The translations under genes were made by a program, and so were the position numbers. DNA of 11,253 bases, from contig JAENWH010000034.1 in the NCBI GenBank assembly GCA_016650135.1, positions 1 to 11,253 on the forward strand, written 5' to 3'. The notes under the pieces were generated by a model. That model saw only the letters and a list, made by a program, of their open reading frames with translations. It ran no database searches and had not been told where the DNA came from. Positions 1-8,500 of the stretch are shown piece by piece (position 1 is the first letter of the stretch; every line of letters begins with the position of its first letter). This DNA comes from Peptostreptococcaceae bacterium (GTDB lineage Bacteria; Bacillota_A; Clostridia; Peptostreptococcales; Anaerovoracaceae).

Positions 1-1887
1 CTTCCTAACTTGTAGTTGTGTTTTCCAGGCTTCTCCTTTAATATAGTTATAAAGGTATGGATAAGCTAAATCAGGTTCATTTGTAATGTCAAAGTATCCC
101 TTTGCAAAACAAGTATCCAGCTTGTCTGTAAATTTTTTTGATCCTCCCATTAATTCAATAAGTCCCGGAATATCATAAGGCACCATAAACGTGTAATTCC
201 ATGAAGTTCCTTCCACAAAATAATCGCTTTTGTTGCTAGTCGGATTAAATGGTTCGGCCCAATTACCATTATACAGTTTGCCACGCATAAACCCTGTTGA
301 TGCATCGAAGCTGTTTTTATAAAACATAGAACGATTATAGAATTGATTATAATCAGCGTTTTTTCCTAAAGTCTTTGCTATTTGAGCCAGATTCCAATCA
401 GCAATGCAATATTCCAGCGAAGTTGAAACGGATCCCCATACAATGCGCAGATTTCTCATGTTTTCATAAAAATATTGAACATTGGGCGATGTAAATTGAT
501 GCAGCATATTCTTAGCATCTTCCGGAATATATCCATATTTTAACCAGTCATCCATTCCGGGTCGCATGTAATTTTCTTTTTCAGGAGTTAAAGCGTTATG
601 CTTCATCGTTTCATATGCTGCATGAATATCAAAATCCTGTATTCCGCAAAGCCAAGTATCGCAAATTACCGGCAAGGATGGATCACCCAACATTGCATTC
701 GACTCTATACCTGCATATTCCCATCTTGGTAACCATCCTCCTTCTTTAGCCATTCCCAGAAGAGATTTTACCATGTCCGATTGTTGCTTTGGATAAACGA
801 GGGACAAAAATGGGTGCAGAATCCGGTATGTATCCCAAAGTGAAAAAATCGAATAACGGGTATAGTCTTCCACTTTACCAATCTTTTCACTCTCCATTTC
901 AACATATTCTCCATTAATGTCGTTAAAAACACTTGGATGAATTAATGCATGATATATTGCGGTGTAAAATTTAATCTTATCATCTTCTTTTCCTCCTTCA
1001 ACTTGTATTTTCGATAACGCAGTATTCCATGATTGTTCTGCTGCTAATCTGACGCTATCAAAATCGAACCCAGTTTGCTCTTGTTCCAGATTTTTACGGG
1101 CATTTTCAATGCTTACATAAGAAATTCCAACTTTGACAAATATTTTTTCGTTTTCCTGAGTGTCGAATGAAAAAAATGCCCCGATGTTGTTTCCTGCAAT
1201 CGCTCGTTTAAAAACCGGATACACTTTTGTTTCATCCCATATTCCGGCATCAGCAGGCTTTTTGCTGACTTGAGCAACAAAGAAAACAGTTTGAATACTT
1301 TTGAGCCCACATATATTACCTATGTTTTTAAACCCTTCCACTTCTGTATCAGAAATTCGCTGCAATTCTCCGCCCTGCTGGGTTGTAAGTCCTAAACCCA
1401 AATTCAGGAGTATATTAGATTTCCCTTTAGGAAATGTATAACAGGATATGCTGGATCTTAGTGTAGTAGAAACTTCAACATCGGTATTGAAATTATCAAG
1501 ATATACTGAATAATATCCGGGGCTGGCAAATTCTTTTGAATACTCCGATCTGTTTTTTGTCGGATCTAAATCTAACAGTCCGGTTGTAGGCATTAGGCAG
1601 AATATGCCCATAGCAGAACAACCAACACCACTCATGTTGAGATGAGTAAAACCATAGATATATTTGCTTCCGAAATAATAAGGACTTGGGCCACTGCTTT
1701 TTGTCACCGGATCATAGGAATTAAAAGGCGAAATCGAAACCATTCCCCACGGCCTGACAGCCCCGGGGTTTGTGTTGCCTCCATTTGATGTTCCAATGAA
1801 TGGGTTGACATAGCTAATTAAATCCCGGGTTTGAGCATTTAATGCAATGAATAACCCAATAATAGTTGCAATTGATTTAACTAACAT
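1..1887 (-). CDS. GH92 family exo-alpha-mannosidase, C-terminus cut by window edge
   Basis: This open frame starts at ATG 1887-1885 and runs through position 1 without a stop, giving 629 residues; GH92 proteins are usually about 750, so roughly the last 110-130 are missing. A signal peptide (about residues 1-18, ending ALNA before QT) suggests export. Family signatures in order are YVNPFIGT (26-33), GNTNPGA (37-43), PWGM (46-49), a THLN motif (81-84), SLWDTYR (349-355), KEGGWLPRWE (381-390), GDPSLP (401-406), EGTSWNYTF (559-567) and YLYNY (611-615). This is the GH92 layout of an N-terminal beta-sandwich followed by an (alpha/alpha)6 barrel. The family is calcium-dependent, inverting and exo-acting on alpha-mannosides. 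Glu559 aligns with the known general acid; the general-base aspartates should lie beyond the window. At 603-606 it has NEPD. The gene begins 2 nt after the upstream stop, so translational coupling is likely. Family assignment is very secure; linkage specificity is not. Confidence 0.96.
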   Translation of the reverse strand, partial: MLVKSIATIIGLFIALNAQTRDLISYVNPFIGTSNGGNTNPGAVRPWGMVSISPFNSYDPVTKSSGPSPYYFGSKYIYGFTHLNMSGVGCSAMGIFCLMPTTGLLDLDPTKNRSEYSKEFASPGYYSVYLDNFNTDVEVSTTLRSSISCYTFPKGKSNILLNLGLGLTTQQGGELQRISDTEVEGFKNIGNICGLKSIQTVFFVAQVSKKPADAGIWDETKVYPVFKRAIAGNNIGAFFSFDTQENEKIFVKVGISYVSIENARKNLEQEQTGFDFDSVRLAAEQSWNTALSKIQVEGGKEDDKIKFYTAIYHALIHPSVFNDINGEYVEMESEKIGKVEDYTRYSIFSLWDTYRILHPFLSLVYPKQQSDMVKSLLGMAKEGGWLPRWEYAGIESNAMLGDPSLPVICDTWLCGIQDFDIHAAYETMKHNALTPEKENYMRPGMDDWLKYGYIPEDAKNMLHQFTSPNVQYFYENMRNLRIVWGSVSTSLEYCIADWNLAQIAKTLGKNADYNQFYNRSMFYKNSFDASTGFMRGKLYNGNWAEPFNPTSNKSDYFVEGTSWNYTFMVPYDIPGLIELMGGSKKFTDKLDTCFAKGYFDITNEPDLAYPYLYNYIKGEAWKTQLQVRK

Positions 1888-1889
1888 GG

Positions 1890-3620
1890 CTAATAACGTA
1901 CTTTATAAAGTGTCCCTTCAAACTTAATTTCATTGGGGTCTTTGAGTGTATAAGTAACGATAAGAGGTGCATTTTTAACAAAGCTTTTATTTGCAATTTC
2001 TCCGGATGCCCATGACGTACCACTCCAAAGTTTTTTATCGTAGTTTATTGTAACAGGAACCTCTTTCCCGTTTTGTTTTGCCGTCAGCTTTAAAAGTTGG
2101 CCCACTGTAACATCCTTGTATTCTGCAACTCTGTAATATTTGTCATCGTTGCCTTTTAGTGAGCAAACTATCCGTATATCGGAAACTGCATCAAAATTTT
2201 CAATCGTTGCCTCGTATTTATTCTTTCCAATTTTCTTAAAATCGACCGACAGCTGCTCAATATTTTTAGGCACTACAACATCTTTCTCCAATCCAAAATC
2301 ATATTTGGGGTCAGAATATTCGCCATAACCTATCAAAGCAATTTGTTCCGGTCCGATAGTGACTTCATTGCCATTAATAGTGGGTTTAAATCCTGCATCG
2401 GAAAATAAAAGAGTCCCATTCGTCAAGAATTGGGTACTCAGTGTCACTTTTTGAATACTTTGCGATGGATTAACGATGGTATATAACGAACCATCTTTAT
2501 TTTCTGCTTTATAACCATAGGGCATCCTAGAAATTGGCATTTCACCGAATGTTGTAATTTGTCCAAATTCTTGAAGATCGTAATAAACTTTCTGGATTTT
2601 CGCAAACCATTTTGCATCGGAATCGTCCAATAGCTCAAGATTACCGTAATACGAGTTAAACCAGCCGCCTCTCGCGAGAGACAATAAAAGCATTCCACGC
2701 CATGCTGCATTTCCACGTTTGTAGGCTGATCCTGTGGTTCCAACCATAAAGGATGCATTGTCAATTCTTGAAAGAGGAAGGCCGTTATTCTCATAAAGTC
2801 TCACCTGCTGATCGGAGAACATATCCATTGAACGCCAAAAATTTATGCATGGAATATCTGCTGCCCGTGGATCACCACAATACATTGCATCAAAAATATC
2901 GAGAAAGCTGCTATTCATAAATTTAGGAAACCCGGTAAATGTTAACCATTCGAGGTATCCATTGTATGCAACAAAAACAACATCCGGATTTTTTGCCCTA
3001 AAAAGCCGCATGGCTGCACTAAAAGCATTAAAATTTAAATCGTAAATCTCACGGGGAGTAAAAATTTTTTTAGCTTCCGGAGTTGCAGCCATAAACCATG
3101 CAAAATCGAACTTATATAAACGTATTCCCTTGTCATACCACAGCTGCAAACTATTCATAAAATGATTCAAAAAACCTCCTGTAAAAAAACAAGCGATGTC
3201 CCTTTTTTTATTCAACGAATTCTCCCACTCTGGTATTGGATTTAGTTTTCCAACATTATTGGATGAAAACCACAAACCTGGCTTAATGCCATTTTCCTGA
3301 CATCGTTTTATCCATTTTTCATAACCGTTTTCACTCCAGTTATTTTTTCGCCATACCCGATAACCACCATTTTTATCGAACCAAAAATCATCTATCACAT
3401 AGTAATCAATCTGTACTCCAAGTTTTTTTAACCGGATTATCTCATTTAATTCTTTCATAACCAGCGCTTCAGTTAATTTAACTGTATCTGCTGCTTCATC
3501 GTAAGCCGACCAGCTATCATAGACTGAGATTGGTTGTTTCAATCCGGCAAATATTCCTTGTGAATAAACTGCACCTATTAAAAGAAGATTTAAAATCGAA
3601 AAAATAAAAATTGGTTTCAT
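1890..3620 (-). CDS. Exported clan GH-D-like glycoside hydrolase (GH27/GH36-type, alpha-galactosidase-like)
   Basis: The protein has 576 residues, starts at ATG 3620 and stops with TAG. A signal peptide covers about residues 1-20 (AVYS before Q21). A TIM-barrel-like region (about 30-350) carries clan GH-D style signatures: VIDDFWFD at 75-82, resembling the beta-strand 'DDGW' motif; IKPGLWFS at 112-119; YKFDFAWF at 169-176, where Asp172 is the candidate nucleophile; and CGDPRAAD at 248-255, where Asp250 is the candidate acid/base by analogy with the GH36 'SD..TD' segment. Residues about 350-435 look like the usual C-terminal beta domain, and 455-576 form an extra beta-rich tail I do not recognise. 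The large N-terminal beta-sandwich of classical GH36 is absent. Known relatives hydrolyse terminal alpha-galactosides or alpha-GalNAc with retention; the actual sugar here is unknown. The position between susD and the GH92 gene supports a role in glycan trimming. No Shine-Dalgarno sequence is visible. The clan call is fairly safe; the family number is not. Confidence 0.78.
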   Translation of the reverse strand: MKPIFIFSILNLLLIGAVYSQGIFAGLKQPISVYDSWSAYDEAADTVKLTEALVMKELNEIIRLKKLGVQIDYYVIDDFWFDKNGGYRVWRKNNWSENGYEKWIKRCQENGIKPGLWFSSNNVGKLNPIPEWENSLNKKRDIACFFTGGFLNHFMNSLQLWYDKGIRLYKFDFAWFMAATPEAKKIFTPREIYDLNFNAFSAAMRLFRAKNPDVVFVAYNGYLEWLTFTGFPKFMNSSFLDIFDAMYCGDPRAADIPCINFWRSMDMFSDQQVRLYENNGLPLSRIDNASFMVGTTGSAYKRGNAAWRGMLLLSLARGGWFNSYYGNLELLDDSDAKWFAKIQKVYYDLQEFGQITTFGEMPISRMPYGYKAENKDGSLYTIVNPSQSIQKVTLSTQFLTNGTLLFSDAGFKPTINGNEVTIGPEQIALIGYGEYSDPKYDFGLEKDVVVPKNIEQLSVDFKKIGKNKYEATIENFDAVSDIRIVCSLKGNDDKYYRVAEYKDVTVGQLLKLTAKQNGKEVPVTINYDKKLWSGTSWASGEIANKSFVKNAPLIVTYTLKDPNEIKFEGTLYKVRY

Positions 3621-3891
3621 TATCGTTAATGTATGGTTATAAGTATAATATTTTCAATGGGTTGTAAAAAAGATTACATGAAAGCTCACCTCTTCTTTCT
3701 ACTATAAATACTTAGAAACAATATGAATAGAGAGGTATCTCATTTTAGAGTTAGAAAACTAAACGTAGTTACGAAGTGCTCTATATTGCATTATTGAGCG
3801 ATGCTCCGGGCGTAGTTTGTAACTACACCCGGACAATCGACTTTTTTAATACCCTTTTTACAACAAAGTTAAATGATTAAATTCTCTTAAC
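3621..3891. other. 271-bp intercistronic spacer between susD and the glycosidase genes
   Basis: No credible coding frame lies here on either strand. It contains the strong stem-loop at 3805-3833 and a second copy of one arm segment at 3764-3770. I looked for a minus-strand TAnnTTTG promoter element ahead of the glycosidase gene and found none, so the enzymes are more likely expressed by read-through from susCD than from a housekeeping promoter; an alternative-sigma promoter of unknown consensus cannot be excluded. This is by far the longest gap in the susC-to-GH92 run of genes. Confidence 0.6.
3805..3833 (-). terminator. 13-bp stem-loop after susD (partial terminator or mRNA-processing hairpin)
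   Basis: On the minus strand the arms are TCCGGGTGTAGTT and AACTACGCCCGGA with a 3-nt ACA loop. In minus-strand RNA all 13 positions pair, one as a U-G wobble; in plus-strand RNA the same position is an A-C mismatch, which suggests the minus-strand transcript is the functional one. It lies about 60 nt beyond the susD stop. No U-tract follows it in the minus direction, so it is not a textbook intrinsic terminator. It may protect the susCD mRNA 3' end or lower enzyme expression relative to susCD. The structure is seen in the sequence; the role is inferred. Confidence 0.6.
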
Positions 3892-5511
3892 TTAGTTTTG
3901 AAATCTGACTTCAGCAGCCGGGATTGGGAAAAATAATCCGGTATATGGAGGATTTATGGCGTTTTCACCCGGTCTGTCACCCGGCCCAATAGGTAGCTTA
4001 AATGCCTTCAATAAGTCTAAGTATCTTCCATCAGGGGTCAACTCAATTGCATACTCATCGAGAATAATTTGCTGAGTAATATTAGCCGCTGTCAAAAAGG
4101 CTGTTGAGTTTTCAAAACTTACACCTGCAATAGTTGCATCCCATGCTCTTTTCCGTATAATATTCACATCAACAACGGCGGCAGCCTTATTTCCACTGTC
4201 AAATTCGATCATTGCCCTGCTTAAATACATTTCGGGCAATCTAATTATAGGGAAAAATGAAAATGTAGCAACTGGCGACCTGTAATATTTATCTATCCAT
4301 ATTGCAGGACTTGTATCTGTTGAATACTGGTAATTATATACGGTATCATACTCTTGTCCTTCAGCTAATGCTCTATATTCTTTAAAATAGTAATATAGTT
4401 GCTTGAACCTTTTATCTCGTTTGGCTACATCCGTCAACTGCAGATTGTTATCAACCCAATTAATGCGTTTCACAAAAGCCTGACTTAAATGATAAGCACC
4501 CCAATTGCCAAAATGGAAGCCTGGATTTCTTCCACCATAGGGATTCGGAGTATCATATCCATTTTCTTTTGAAATTACTACACCAATAATCGGCATTTTC
4601 GTCCCCGGGAAACTTTCATAAGGCATTTGATAGAAGATAACTTCCTTAACGCCCAGATAGTTGTTATGTTCATTCTTATTAAAACAATCGATAGGGTTTG
4701 CTACAAGTTCATAATCAGGATTTGATATAACATAATCAAATTCTGCTTTGGCTTCTGTAAATTTACCCATCCGCAGGTAAATTCTTCCTAACATTGCAGA
4801 AGCGACATATTTATTAGCCCTGCCTTTGGCATCGTATGATGTGGGCATATCACCTGTTGGCTTTGCTGGCAACTTGTCTTTAGCTTCCAACAAATCAGCT
4901 ACAATTTGATCATAAATCTCTTTTACCGTACCAATTTTAGGGTTGTTAGCTTCTTCTATGTTTTTTGCAACAGTTAGACGCAAAGGAAGTATGGCAGTGC
5001 TATTAGCTCCATCTTTATCATAGGCAGGGCAATACATTTTCACAAGGTACGCATAAGTCCATGCTCTTAAAAAATGTAACTCGCCAACAATTCTCTTTAA
5101 ATTAAGTTCCTTAGCAGCAGCAGATTCTTGAGGAAAAGGATCACCGGATGCGAATTCCAAGGCTGCGTTTGTTATAGCAATGGCTTCATAGCAGTGAATA
5201 AAGATTTCATTCGATCTGTCATTTGTAGAATTGAACTTTGTCCTGTCATAAGATGGAAAACCACCATTCGAAGACCCACCAAAGTTTGTGCATAATTCAG
5301 ACATTGTAAAGTCGATATAATTCTCCATTTGTACAGCGTTATCATACGATTCGGTTTCCATGTTATGATAACCTAATCCAACCGAATTTTCAAATTCCGC
5401 CAAACTTTGCCATGGCACTTCAGGAGGATTAGTGAGTTCGAAAAACTTATCGTTATTACAACCAGGTAATAAGAATAGAATTAATATAAACGGCAAGATA
5501 TATTTTTTCAT
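3892..5511 (-). CDS. susD-like: SusD/RagB-family surface glycan-binding lipoprotein
   Basis: The protein has 539 residues, a normal length for SusD, and begins at ATG 5511. A lipoprotein signal (LLPGC, Cys18) is followed by NNDKFFE; an acidic segment just after the lipidated cysteine is typical of surface export in this phylum. The TPR-type helical core includes GELHFLRAWTYAYLVKMY (143-160) and the ASAMLGRIYLRMGKFTEA stretch (237-254). Later family signatures are RDKRFKQLYYYF (365-376), FPIIRLPEMYLSRA (420-433), NIIRKRA (450-456), DEYAIELTPDGRYLDL (485-500) and the C-terminal FPIPAAEVRFQN. SusD proteins sit as a lid on the SusC channel and capture oligosaccharide at the cell surface. The gene begins 25 nt after the susC stop, so the two are surely one transcript. 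The ligand cannot be read from sequence. Confidence 0.97.
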   Translation of the reverse strand: MKKYILPFILILFLLPGCNNDKFFELTNPPEVPWQSLAEFENSVGLGYHNMETESYDNAVQMENYIDFTMSELCTNFGGSSNGGFPSYDRTKFNSTNDRSNEIFIHCYEAIAITNAALEFASGDPFPQESAAAKELNLKRIVGELHFLRAWTYAYLVKMYCPAYDKDGANSTAILPLRLTVAKNIEEANNPKIGTVKEIYDQIVADLLEAKDKLPAKPTGDMPTSYDAKGRANKYVASAMLGRIYLRMGKFTEAKAEFDYVISNPDYELVANPIDCFNKNEHNNYLGVKEVIFYQMPYESFPGTKMPIIGVVISKENGYDTPNPYGGRNPGFHFGNWGAYHLSQAFVKRINWVDNNLQLTDVAKRDKRFKQLYYYFKEYRALAEGQEYDTVYNYQYSTDTSPAIWIDKYYRSPVATFSFFPIIRLPEMYLSRAMIEFDSGNKAAAVVDVNIIRKRAWDATIAGVSFENSTAFLTAANITQQIILDEYAIELTPDGRYLDLLKAFKLPIGPGDRPGENAINPPYTGLFFPIPAAEVRFQN

Positions 5512-5536
5512 AGTAGTAAAAATTAATTTTTGTTAG

Positions 5537-8500
5537 TTAAAACTTAAGTTGAAATCCAAAATTAAAAGTTTTTAATGACGGCAAATACGCGCTATCCACA
5601 TTACCACCACCATTTAAAGCAACCTCAGGATCATATCCTGGGTACTTCGTCCAAGTCAATAGATTTGAACCACTTACGTAAACTCTTAATCGCTGGATAT
5701 TTAATTTTTCAGCAACAGCCTTAGAAAGATTATAACCTAATTCAAGATTTCTCAACCGGATATAATCTCCTTTATACATGTAGCGGGTACTGCTAGTTTG
5801 GTCGTTGCTATAGTCAACTGCACCCGGGTTAGATACCCATTGTCCATTGGCATCCATATCCCAATCATATAATCCGTCCCAACGTAATTCAGGATATTTT
5901 GCATTGGTATTTGACGATGTCCAGCTATTGTTAACAAGATCCTGCCTGATAACATGATTCCCAACGCCAATACCAGTTGAGTACCACTCATCCTTGTCAA
6001 AAATGTAATTTCCGCCAGAAAAGATAAAACTAATACCTAAATCAAATCCCTTGAAAGTAAATGTGTTATTTAGACCTCCATAGTATTTTGGAGCACTGGT
6101 TTTACCTTCAAGAATCATCTTATTTTTATCAAGATTGGCAACGGTAGCGGGGATTAATTTGCCTGTATGTACAGTCTCACCTGTTTCCATGTATTTGTTG
6201 TAATCAATTTCATAGATCATATCAACACCGTGGACAGGATCTACACCTGCAAATTCCGGATAATAGAAAGTCGCACATTCGCCACCTTTACGGTAAATTA
6301 CCTGTGCACCACCATAATCAAGATCACCTAAAAGAATTCCTTGTCCTTTCTTATCCATAGCCGCGGTTAACTCTACAACTTTATCCTTTGACAAAGTTAA
6401 ATTTACATCTGTTGTCCATGTAAATGATGATGTTGATACGTTTTTGCTTGAAAGAGAGAATTCATAACCCTTATTTTCAATTTGTCCTAAATTATCCCAA
6501 ATTACGGAACCACCACTTGAAGAAACGACACCAGTTGAAGGAGCAACCTGTGCGGCCAAAATCAAACCGGTAACATTCTGAAGATAATAGGCAACAGAAC
6601 CAGATAACCTGTTATTGAATAATGCAAAGTCAATACCGCCATCGTAGCTTGAAGTAGTTTCCCATGTTATACCTGGCGTACCAATATTTGTTATCGCGGT
6701 ACCAGCGGTCAAGGTACCATAAGCATAAGGACTGAAAGCATTTTCATACGTGGTAACATTTAAACTGTTAGGAACTTTATTGTTACCAGTCTGACCAATA
6801 CTGCCTCGCAATTTGAGTTGGTTAATAAAGCTGATTCCTTTTAAAAAATTTTCTTCTGAAACGATCCATCCCAAAGAATATGCGGTAAATGTGCCCCATC
6901 GATAATCAGCGTCAAATTTAGATGAACCATCCTCGCGAATACTAATTCCTGCAAGATAACGATCCTTTAGTTTGTAATCAGCTCTTCCGAAATAGGATCT
7001 TAAATAATCCTCGCCACTAAGGTAACCTTGCATTAGCACCCTATTACTCTGAACTAGACCTAATTGATGATAACTCCCTAATAATCCCGTTGCTTGCATG
7101 TTATTGGCATAAATCTGAGAACGTGTTGACTCAGTACCAGCAGTAACTGTTACAGTATGAATTCCAAAAGTATTGTTATAAGTAGCGTAAAGGTTATAAT
7201 TATAGCTATTGTACATACTTGAACTTTCATAAGCATAAGATCCTGCATAAGGACCTGTGACATCGTTCAGGTATTGATCGGCCCAAGTTCCATAATCATT
7301 CTGAATAACATCAAAAGCGCCTTCTGCCTTCACTGATAAACCTTTTATCCAAGGGAGCTTATACTCAAAAGATACACCACCGAGTGCCCTGTATTGCTTA
7401 ACTTTATCGGTCATCAATGCAGGATCGTCTGTAGCAACGGGATTTGTTCCTGCATTTGGATTCCAATATCCTGAAGGATTATTTTCATCATAAATTGGAA
7501 ACCAGGGCAATGCTGTTCTGGAAACTGTTGGAAATCCTCCTGTAGTTGTAGCACTACCACCAAAAGAACCAGATCTAGCGTTTTTCAAACGATCATTTGC
7601 GGTATGGCTAAAATTTAACCTGATTGTTGTGGTTAGATCTTTAGCAGCTTCGTAATTAACATTAATACGACCTGTTAACCTTTTTAAATTATTATTTTTT
7701 AATACGCCTTCATCATTCCTGTAATTGAAGGAGGTAAATATGCTTCCCTTATCAAAGGCTTTTGTAATCGATAAATTTACATCATGGTAATGACCCGTTT
7801 GCAACATTTTATCAAACCAATCGGTATTGGTAGCTAATGCGGCAGCCCTTGTGATTGGAGCAGAGAAGTTAGGCCTATTCATAACTAAAATTGGTTCAAA
7901 AGGACTTAGTAAAGAATTTGAACGCGCTTTATCGACCAGTGCAAACCAATTTGATGTGTTAGTATATCCAATATCTTCAGGGGTTTTAGTAAGGTCAGAT
8001 ATACCTTCGGAATAATCCAGATTGACATTTGCCTTTCCTATTTTACCCTTTCCGGATTTAGTTGTAATGATAATAACACCGTTTGATCCTCTGGAACCAT
8101 AAATAGAAGTTGCCGCAGCATCTTTTAATATCTGAATATCCTCTATGTCACTTGGGTTTACCATTGACATAGGGCTTTGTGCCTGGGCTCCCTGACCTTG
8201 CGCCTGATCTAAGCCACCTCCCGAATAAATTGGCATTCCATCTATTATCCACAAAGGGTCACCTCCCGAATTAATTGAATGTATCCCTCTAATATTTATA
8301 GAAACTGAAGCCCCGGGTGTTCCACCTTGTGATGAAATTTGTACACCCGAAGATAATCCTTGAATTGAACTCACGATATTCCCTGAAGTCGTATTAATCT
8401 CATTAGCGTTAATTGAAGAGACACTCCCAATAATGTCTCGTTTTTTCTTAACTCCATATCCAACAGCAACCACTTCTTCAATTCCAATAGTCTCTTCTTC

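Noticed and set aside
1113..1310. Minus-strand 65-codon frame within the GH92 gene
   Set aside because: The GH92 reading frame is continuous and motif-rich across this stretch, so the other frame is a shadow.
2444..2794. Minus-strand open frame of 116 codons inside the GH-D-like gene
   Set aside because: It overlaps the real gene in another frame and has no family features; the main frame carries the catalytic-type motifs.
3696..3718. Inverted repeat TTTCTA/TAGAAA with an 11-nt loop
   Set aside because: Six A/T-rich pairs in an AT-rich spacer are expected by chance and would form a very weak stem.
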